A DNA stretch of 12,014 bases. It comes from Spirochaeta sp. Lineage in GTDB: Bacteria; Spirochaetota; Spirochaetia; DSM-27196; Alkalispirochaetaceae. How positions within the stretch are numbered: the first letter of the stretch is position 1; every line of letters starts with the position of its first letter. A model generated the notes under the pieces. That model saw only the letters and a list, made by a program, of their open reading frames with translations, was not told where the DNA came from and made no database searches. Location of the stretch: NCBI GenBank assembly GCA_007117185.1, contig SKHA01000078.1, positions 1-12,014 on the forward strand. The letters run 5' to 3'. This document shows, piece by piece, positions 7,338-12,014 of this stretch. The translations under genes and the position numbers were made by a program.

Positions 7338-7712
7338 GTGCGGAGAGGCCGATAAGCCGGATTCTGTCGTGGGCCATCATCTATCTAGACTTACAGTTTC
7401 CTGTAAGCTTGTGCAACCTACCCGCAGACTGCAGGCGAGTAACCCGTCTGCTGCTTGGTCTTGCTCCCGGCAAGGTTTACCCAGACACTGCCCGTTACCG
7501 CGCAGCCGGTGGGCTCTTACCCCACCTTTTCACCCTTACCCCGGCGACAGCACAACGGCAGCACCGGGGCGGTATCTTTTCTGCGGCACTCTCTCTGAAA
7601 CGCTTCCCTGAGGTTGCGTCCCGCCGGCGATTAACCGGTGCCGTACTCTCCGGAGTCCGGACTTTCCTCCACGGTCATTGCTGACCGCGGCGATGACCTG
7701 ACCTCCCCACAC
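7338..7712 (-). ncRNA. rnpB: RNase P RNA, bacterial class A-like
   Basis: This is the catalytic RNA that, with RnpA protein, removes 5' leaders from tRNA precursors. Conserved parts are visible on the minus strand: the P4 5' strand with GAGGAAAGTCCGGACTCC at about 7669-7652, the P4 3' strand ACAGAATCCGGCTTA at about 7366-7352, the tRNA CCA-binding GGGTAGG of L15 at 7423-7417, and a P18-like hairpin of 7 bp with a GAAA tetraloop at 7407-7390. The ends were set by a 13-bp P1 helix: GTGTGGGGAGGTC (7712-7700) pairs along its full length with GGCCTCTCCGCAC (7350-7338), allowing G-U pairs. Length is about 375 bases, normal for the family. It begins 16 bases after the zinc-ribbon gene and ends 22 bases before the TPR gene, so it is embedded in the gene series; mature ends are estimates. 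Confidence 0.95.
7390..7407 (-). other. P18-like hairpin of RNase P RNA with GAAA tetraloop
   Basis: CTTACAG and CTGTAAG form a perfect 7-bp stem closed by a GAAA loop. In class A RNase P RNA the GNRA loop of P18 docks onto helix P8. Its presence, between L15 and the 3' P4 strand, supports a class A (ancestral) fold over class B. It is not followed by a U run, so it is not a terminator. Confidence 0.75.
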
Positions 7713-7728
7713 TCAGCGGCTGTCACGC

Positions 7729-8754
7729 TCAGTCGTCCAACTCCTCCTCTTCACCGTCTTCAAAATCATCGTCACCGTCGATGTCGTCGTCATCGTCTAT
7801 GAGCTCTTCGTCTCCATCGTCGACATCCTCAACGTCATCGTCATCGTCACTGTCGTCATCATCGAGAGAATCCTCTCCGATGTCTTCATCAACGTCTTCT
7901 TCGTCGTCCGGGGTATCCTCGTCGTCAAACCCTTCCAGCTCGTAGCTTTCGAAGAGGTCTTCGTCAAAGTCGTCGTCCACGAGGTCCGCCAGACCTTCTT
8001 CATCCGAATCAGCAAACCCTGTCTCCGGGGCATTGTCGGTTTCGTCGCTGAAGAAGACGATCTTTGAACAGTAGGGACAGAAGAGAATGTCAGAGCCGCT
8101 GCGCACGTCGTTGACGAACTGGTTTGGCAGGATCATCTGGCACCCGGTGCAGACGCCACCGCGGATCGCTACAATTCCTTCACCGGACTTACTGCGGATA
8201 ATTCGTTCAAACTTGAAGAGGAGATCCCCGTCCATACCCGGGATCGTCTCTCCTTCAGAGTGTTCCAGTTCCTTCAGCAAACCTGTCTTCTCTTTTGTTT
8301 CAGAGTCGATCTTGTCACGCTCCTGCTGCAGCTCTTCTTCTTCACTGTGGATCATCGATTCTTCACGCTCCAGGCGGATTTTTTGATCCTCCAGTTCTTT
8401 CTCATAGCGCTGCAGTTCTTTGCGGTACTCCTGTTCGCGATCCGAAGCGTCGCGAATCTCTTTCTCAAGGGCATCGTACTCCCGGGCGGTGGTGATCTGA
8501 TCCATCTGGGATTCGTACTTCTCCCGGTCGGCTTCAGCTTCCTGCAAACGAACCCTGGTATCCGCCACTTTTCTTCTGGTCTCTTCGTAGATGCTGTTCT
8601 TCTCGATGTAGGACTTCTTCAGGCGACTGACCAGTTCCTTTTTGGTGGCCAGCGTCCGGGGAAGGTCCTCTATCTCTTTCTGTATGGCGTACTTACGGGA
8701 GAGAATGTCCTGCAGAACCTTCAGCTTCTCAATTGTTTCTTCAATTACCGTCAT
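7729..8754 (-). CDS. C4-type zinc-ribbon coiled-coil protein with long acidic tail (COG1579 / CT398 / FlgZ-like)
   Basis: A 341-residue soluble protein in three parts. Residues 1 to about 170 are a long charged helical hairpin-type coiled coil (for example RDASDREQEYRKELQRYEKE). Residues about 171-235 form a zinc ribbon with ligands C202-x-x-C205 and C226-x-x-C229, the layout of Pfam zf-RING_7. Residues about 238-341 are almost wholly Asp, Glu, Ser and Gly. Known relatives include Chlamydia CT398 (CdsZ) and Helicobacter HP0958 (FlgZ), reported to bind RpoN and flagellar or secretion parts, and in HP0958's case flaA mRNA. The role here is unknown. Usual family members are about 240-250 residues, so the tail is extra. 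It starts 15 bases after rpoD with GAGGGG about 11 bases before the ATG, and ends 16 bases before rnpB. Neighbours suggest a job tied to transcription or RNA (inference). Confidence 0.88.
   Translation of the reverse strand: MTVIEETIEKLKVLQDILSRKYAIQKEIEDLPRTLATKKELVSRLKKSYIEKNSIYEETRRKVADTRVRLQEAEADREKYESQMDQITTAREYDALEKEIRDASDREQEYRKELQRYEKELEDQKIRLEREESMIHSEEEELQQERDKIDSETKEKTGLLKELEHSEGETIPGMDGDLLFKFERIIRSKSGEGIVAIRGGVCTGCQMILPNQFVNDVRSGSDILFCPYCSKIVFFSDETDNAPETGFADSDEEGLADLVDDDFDEDLFESYELEGFDDEDTPDDEEDVDEDIGEDSLDDDDSDDDDDVEDVDDGDEELIDDDDDIDGDDDFEDGEEEELDD
7732..7869 (-). repeat. Low-complexity GAY/GAR codon tract encoding the acidic tail
   Basis: The last 46 codons of the zinc-ribbon gene are almost entirely GAT, GAC, GAA and GAG, giving an imperfect trinucleotide pattern (GTC/ATC-rich on the plus strand). 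It is not a tandem repeat of fixed unit, but such tracts can change length by slippage. The tract lies directly before rnpB and contains no clear -35/-10 pair for it. Confidence 0.7.
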
Positions 8755-8769
8755 GTTTGTGTGATCCCC

Positions 8770-10584
8770 TCAATTGTCGAGATAGTCTTTGAGCCTGCGG
8801 CTCCGCTTTGGATGTCTCAGACGCCGCAGCGCCTTGGCCTCAATCTGCCGTATGCGTTCACGTGTAACGTTGAAGTACAGTCCCACTTCCTCCAGGGTCA
8901 GAGAGTATCCGTCTTCCAGACCGAAGCGCATCTTCAGCACTTCCTGCTCCCGTGGAGGCAGGGTATCCAGTACGCTGCCAAGTTGCTCCTGAAGCAGAGT
9001 GAATGCCGTCTGGTGGGCGGGGTTTTCCACTTCTTTGTCTTCGATGAAGTCCCCCAGGAGCGAGTCTTCCTCTTCACCAATCGGCGTTTCCAGAGAGATC
9101 GGCTCACGGGCGACGTTCTTGACGGATTTCACCCGTGGCACCGTCCATCCCAGACGCTCCGCTACCTCTTCGTCCGTCGGTTCCCGTCCCAGTACCTGCA
9201 TAAGCTGTCGGGATTCTCGCACAACTTTGTTGATCTGCTCAATCATGTGCACGGGAACCCGAATGGTACGAGCCTGATCGGAGATCGAACGGGTTATGGC
9301 CTGGCGAATCCACCAGGTGGCGTAGGTGCTGAACTTGTAGCCCTTTCGGTACTCGAACTTCTCCACCGCTTTGATGAGGCCGATATTTCCTTCCTGAACC
9401 AGGTCGAAGAAGTGCAGCCCCCGGTTGGTGTATTTCTTGGCGATACTCACCACCAGACGCAGGTTGGCCTGAATCAGCTTGTCCTTGGCAGTCTGCATCA
9501 TATACCGACCGCGCTCGATCTCTTCGGCCATCTTCAGAATGGCATCACTGGAGCACTCGAAGTTGTACTCGATCTCCCGGAGTTTTTTCTCGGTAATCTG
9601 GATCTGACGGATTTTTTCCTTGATCTGGTCGGCAGAGAGACCAAGTTGCTCCTCAAGGGCTATCCGCTTGGCGGCCACGGCAAGGCTGCGGCCGAGGGTT
9701 CTCAATTCGCGCAGGCTCGTCACCCGAAGACGACGTTCCACACGGCTCTGTTCATCCCGAAATCGGTAGATGTGTCGTGCAGCCCGGGAAAAGCGATCAC
9801 TGAATCGCAGGATCTCGTCCTGATGGATATCGATGGTTGCCAGGGTTTCAAGCAGTCGGACCCGTCGTTTCTGCAGGGTAGCGTCTTCCAGAATATCGAT
9901 GCCCTTTTCAAAGGTCTTCTGCTTGAGCTCCACGTAGCCGCGCAGCTCAGAGAGAACATCCCGCAACGTCTCGCGATAGAACTGGTTCAACCGCCGACGT
10001 TCCGCCAGATACTCGGAAATCTCTTTCTTGGAAAGGCCTAGGTCCCGGGGATCGTCCTTGCGGAACGTCCGCTCCGCCAGATCATGGAACTCGGGGATCA
10101 CCATCCCACTGGCTCGGATCACGTCCTTGATGATCTGCTCGCCCTCTTCCATGCTCTTGGAGAGCTCCACCTCCTGCTCTGCGGTGAGGAGGTTTTCCTT
10201 GCCGATCTCACGGAGGTACAGTCGGATGGGATCGTCTATCGCCGCGTCGCGGTCACCGACGATGACCCGCTTGGTCCGGTCGTTCTCCTCCGGTTCCTGC
10301 TCCTGAGTGTCGTCTGTTTCGTCAGATTCTCCGTCGGAAGAAGCGGGCTCGTCAGACTCTTCCAACTCTCCGTCTTCGTCCTTTTCTTCTTCCCGGTCCT
10401 CTTCAGTACTTTCCTCAAGAACCACATTATGTTGTGCCAGAAGCGCCAGAACCGCTTCAATCTTGTCAGAGTTGACTATGGAATCCGGCAAAAAGTCATG
10501 GACTTCGTCATAGCTGATCGACGTCTTGGATTTTGCGTAGTCGATCAGCCGTGTCACAGCCGGTTCATTTTTCAGTTCGGTCAT
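8770..10584 (-). CDS. rpoD: Housekeeping RNA polymerase sigma factor RpoD (sigma-70)
   Basis: A 604-residue group 1 sigma factor that guides RNA polymerase to most promoters. It has region 1.1 (about 1-57), an acidic linker (about 57-100), region 1.2 (DDPIRLYLREIG, 117-128), a long non-conserved region (about 150-355), region 2 with the -10 reading block KGYKFSTYATWWIRQAI (414-430), region 3 (about 445-520), and region 4 with the -35 helix-turn-helix VTRERIRQIEAKALRRLRHP (573-592). Having region 1.1 and the large non-conserved region separates it from alternative sigmas. Size is close to E. coli RpoD (613). The ATG lies inside the end of dnaG, overlapping it by 20 bases, with GAGGG just upstream; the dnaG-rpoD pair is the core of the macromolecular synthesis operon known in many bacteria. 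It ends 15 bases before the zinc-ribbon gene. Confidence 0.98.
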   Translation of the reverse strand: MTELKNEPAVTRLIDYAKSKTSISYDEVHDFLPDSIVNSDKIEAVLALLAQHNVVLEESTEEDREEEKDEDGELEESDEPASSDGESDETDDTQEQEPEENDRTKRVIVGDRDAAIDDPIRLYLREIGKENLLTAEQEVELSKSMEEGEQIIKDVIRASGMVIPEFHDLAERTFRKDDPRDLGLSKKEISEYLAERRRLNQFYRETLRDVLSELRGYVELKQKTFEKGIDILEDATLQKRRVRLLETLATIDIHQDEILRFSDRFSRAARHIYRFRDEQSRVERRLRVTSLRELRTLGRSLAVAAKRIALEEQLGLSADQIKEKIRQIQITEKKLREIEYNFECSSDAILKMAEEIERGRYMMQTAKDKLIQANLRLVVSIAKKYTNRGLHFFDLVQEGNIGLIKAVEKFEYRKGYKFSTYATWWIRQAITRSISDQARTIRVPVHMIEQINKVVRESRQLMQVLGREPTDEEVAERLGWTVPRVKSVKNVAREPISLETPIGEEEDSLLGDFIEDKEVENPAHQTAFTLLQEQLGSVLDTLPPREQEVLKMRFGLEDGYSLTLEEVGLYFNVTRERIRQIEAKALRRLRHPKRSRRLKDYLDN

Positions 10585-12013
10585 CTACCCTCGCCTTCAG
10601 ATCCCGTATTTCCTGATCCAGGGCCATTTTCTTTTCCTGAAGCTGCCGCAACCCCACGACGTCGTCGGAGGTCAGATCCTTCATGGCCCGCACTAATTCT
10701 CGTTCTTCCCGCAGAAGTTTTTCCACCCGCACGCGTCTGACCGCATCGCGCACATCCGACACACTCCAACCGGTGCACTCTCCTGAAGTAATGAACTCGA
10801 GAACCCGATTCCGAAGCGCTTCGTCAGCCAGACGATCGATAACGCCACGAGGAAAGCTTTCTTCGTGCCGAAAGGAGTCCTCGGCAACCAGAAACAAAGA
10901 CCTCGCTACAGGATCATGCAGGTCCGTGTGAGCGAGGTTGTTCCGTAGATACGAAAACAACTCGCCAGCCTGAAGACAGGCGAGTACGAGCGTGAAATCT
11001 CTTGTTCTATTCTGGACTGCCGGGGGCGTCTCTCTGCTGTTCCTCTTTTCGGGTACTTCACCTCCGCGCCAGTGGTTGTAATCCCGTTGTACTGCTGTCA
11101 GGGATACGCCGGTGATATCCGCAACCTGCTCAAGCATAGCTTCCCGACGTACCTCGGAACTCACTATTCTAATATACGGTAAAACGTTACGCAACAGCAA
11201 CTCCCGTTGTTGGGGGTCGCTGACGGGGAATCTTCGTTGGGCATCCCGCAGAATGAACTCCCAGGCGGACACCGGCGAGGCAAGGAGAGCACGAACCGCC
11301 TCCGGCCCCTGGCTCTGCAGCATATCCGCCGGATCGGTACCGGGCTCCAGTACCGCAACCCGGCAGCGCAGCCCCGTTGACTCGGCGATGGAGGCGGCTC
11401 GCACCGTTGCCTGGAACCCGGCGCTGTCACCGTCAAAGACAAGAACGATCTCATCGACCCAGCGACGAAGCAGTCTCGCCTGCTCTTCGGTGAATGCCGT
11501 TCCCAGGGGGGCCACCGCAGCTGCAACCCCGGCCTGATGGATAGCAATCACATCAAGATATCCTTCGGCGATACAGACGGAACGGGACGAACGGATCGCT
11601 TCAAGAGACTGGTACAGGCCGTATAGCACGTTCTTCTTCTGATAGATGAGCGTCTCGGGGCTGTTGATGTATTTTGCTCGCTCCTCCTGACGCAAGGATC
11701 GGCCACCGAAGGCCACCACACGCCCCCGCTCATCCTGAATGGGAAACATAAGCCGATGCCGGAAGAGGGAAAATTCCTCGGAACGCCGGGAAAAGAGCCC
11801 ACTGTTCCGCAGGAATTCGTCACTGTATTGTTTCTGCCGCAGAAACTGGTAGAGCCACCGGCCGGAGTCGGGGGTGTATCCCAACTGAAAACGCTCTATG
11901 GACTCTGGAGCGATGCCCCGCTGCTGCGCATACTGCCGTGCTTCACTGCCGCGGGAATCTTCTCTGAGCAGCCAGGCAAATGTTCCGGCTACCCGTGAGT
12001 AGAGATCATGAAG
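10565..12013 (-). CDS. dnaG: DNA primase DnaG, 5' end outside the window
   Basis: The frame is open from the right edge for 482 residues. DnaG makes RNA primers for replication together with the DnaB helicase. Visible parts: end of the RNA polymerase domain N-terminal half (LYSRVAGTFAWLLRED, then RGIAPESIERFQLGYTP), the VAFGGRSL and KYINSPETLIY motifs, and the TOPRIM core with catalytic glutamate in CIAEGYLDV (near 11570) and the metal-binding aspartates in VFDGDSAG (near 11430). The C-terminal part is helical, as expected for the helicase-binding domain. The CHC2 zinc-binding domain and about 100-115 residues are missing off the edge. A TTG at 11884 is in frame, but the conserved primase sequence upstream of it shows it is not the start. 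The stop lies 20 bases inside rpoD, so the two are translationally coupled. Confidence 0.97.
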   Translation of the reverse strand, partial: LHDLYSRVAGTFAWLLREDSRGSEARQYAQQRGIAPESIERFQLGYTPDSGRWLYQFLRQKQYSDEFLRNSGLFSRRSEEFSLFRHRLMFPIQDERGRVVAFGGRSLRQEERAKYINSPETLIYQKKNVLYGLYQSLEAIRSSRSVCIAEGYLDVIAIHQAGVAAAVAPLGTAFTEEQARLLRRWVDEIVLVFDGDSAGFQATVRAASIAESTGLRCRVAVLEPGTDPADMLQSQGPEAVRALLASPVSAWEFILRDAQRRFPVSDPQQRELLLRNVLPYIRIVSSEVRREAMLEQVADITGVSLTAVQRDYNHWRGGEVPEKRNSRETPPAVQNRTRDFTLVLACLQAGELFSYLRNNLAHTDLHDPVARSLFLVAEDSFRHEESFPRGVIDRLADEALRNRVLEFITSGECTGWSVSDVRDAVRRVRVEKLLREERELVRAMKDLTSDDVVGLRQLQEKKMALDQEIRDLKARVDDRTEK

Positions 12014-12014
12014 G

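Noticed and set aside
7390..7407. Perfect hairpin as a terminator after rnpB
   Set aside because: It lies inside the RNA before the conserved 3' P4 strand, has a GAAA loop and no U run; it is a structural part of RNase P RNA.
7369..7684. Plus-strand open frames of 80-91 codons in the gap between the TPR and zinc-ribbon genes
   Set aside because: The stretch is explained by rnpB on the minus strand, with P1, P4, L15 and P18 all in place.
7713..7780. A possible rnpB promoter with TTGGAC as a -35 box
   Set aside because: At a 17-base spacing the -10 position reads GCTGAG, which is not a sigma-70 -10 element.
7732..8043. Repetitive GAC/GAT tract as a tandem repeat array or CRISPR-like element
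   Set aside because: It is in frame, has no fixed repeat unit or spacers, and simply encodes Asp/Glu runs.
8260..10041. 593-codon open frame on the plus strand across rpoD and part of the zinc-ribbon gene
   Set aside because: It lies fully antisense to two well-supported genes and follows their codon bias; its translation is Leu/Phe-rich with no recognisable domain or ribosome site.
10565..11884. dnaG starting at the in-frame TTG at 11884
   Set aside because: Conserved primase sequence (RGIAPESIERFQLGY and more) continues upstream in the same frame to the window edge, so the true start is outside.

Overview
The window looks like a core housekeeping locus of a spirochaete, probably a free-living Spirochaeta-like organism of moderate GC (roughly mid-50s by eye, not computed). 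The main reason is gene order. Primase, major sigma factor, a zinc-ribbon coiled-coil protein, a TPR protein, then mreB-mreC-mreD-mrdA-rodA resembles, from memory, the dnaG-rpoD-...-mreB-...-rodA block of Treponema pallidum. The proteins also have a bacterial, non-proteobacterial look. I could not run a database comparison, so the phylum is an inference.

Every supported gene lies on the minus strand, so transcription runs from position 12014 towards 1. In that order: dnaG (5' end outside the window), rpoD, a C4 zinc-ribbon coiled-coil protein with a very acidic tail, the RNase P RNA gene rnpB, a membrane-anchored TPR protein, mreB, mreC, mreD, mrdA (PBP2), rodA, and the N-terminal third or so of a B12-binding radical SAM protein that runs off the left edge. 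Gaps between neighbours are tiny (16, 22, 29, 15, 12 and 3 bp), and several neighbours overlap (20, 3 or 1 bases). No stretch over 300 bases lacks a gene once rnpB is counted. I saw no convincing terminator or promoter in any junction, so the whole window may be one long transcription unit, with internal promoters possible inside coding sequence.

Functionally there are two blocks joined by rnpB. The first is information processing: replication priming (DnaG), housekeeping transcription initiation (RpoD), a zinc-ribbon protein related to known sigma/flagellar-associated factors, and tRNA 5' maturation (RNase P RNA). The second is the elongasome. MreB filaments, MreC, MreD, the transpeptidase PBP2 and the SEDS glycosyltransferase RodA together insert peptidoglycan along the cell side wall. 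The TPR protein at the head of that block is an uncharacterised candidate accessory factor.

Nothing here looks mobile, foreign or defence-related. The less ordinary points are: rnpB wedged between protein genes with no room for its own intergenic promoter or terminator; a tail of about 100 acidic residues on the zinc-ribbon protein; a RodA with about 70 extra residues that appear to add two membrane helices; the anchored TPR protein upstream of mreB; and two TTG starts that overlap the preceding stop codon in the same way.
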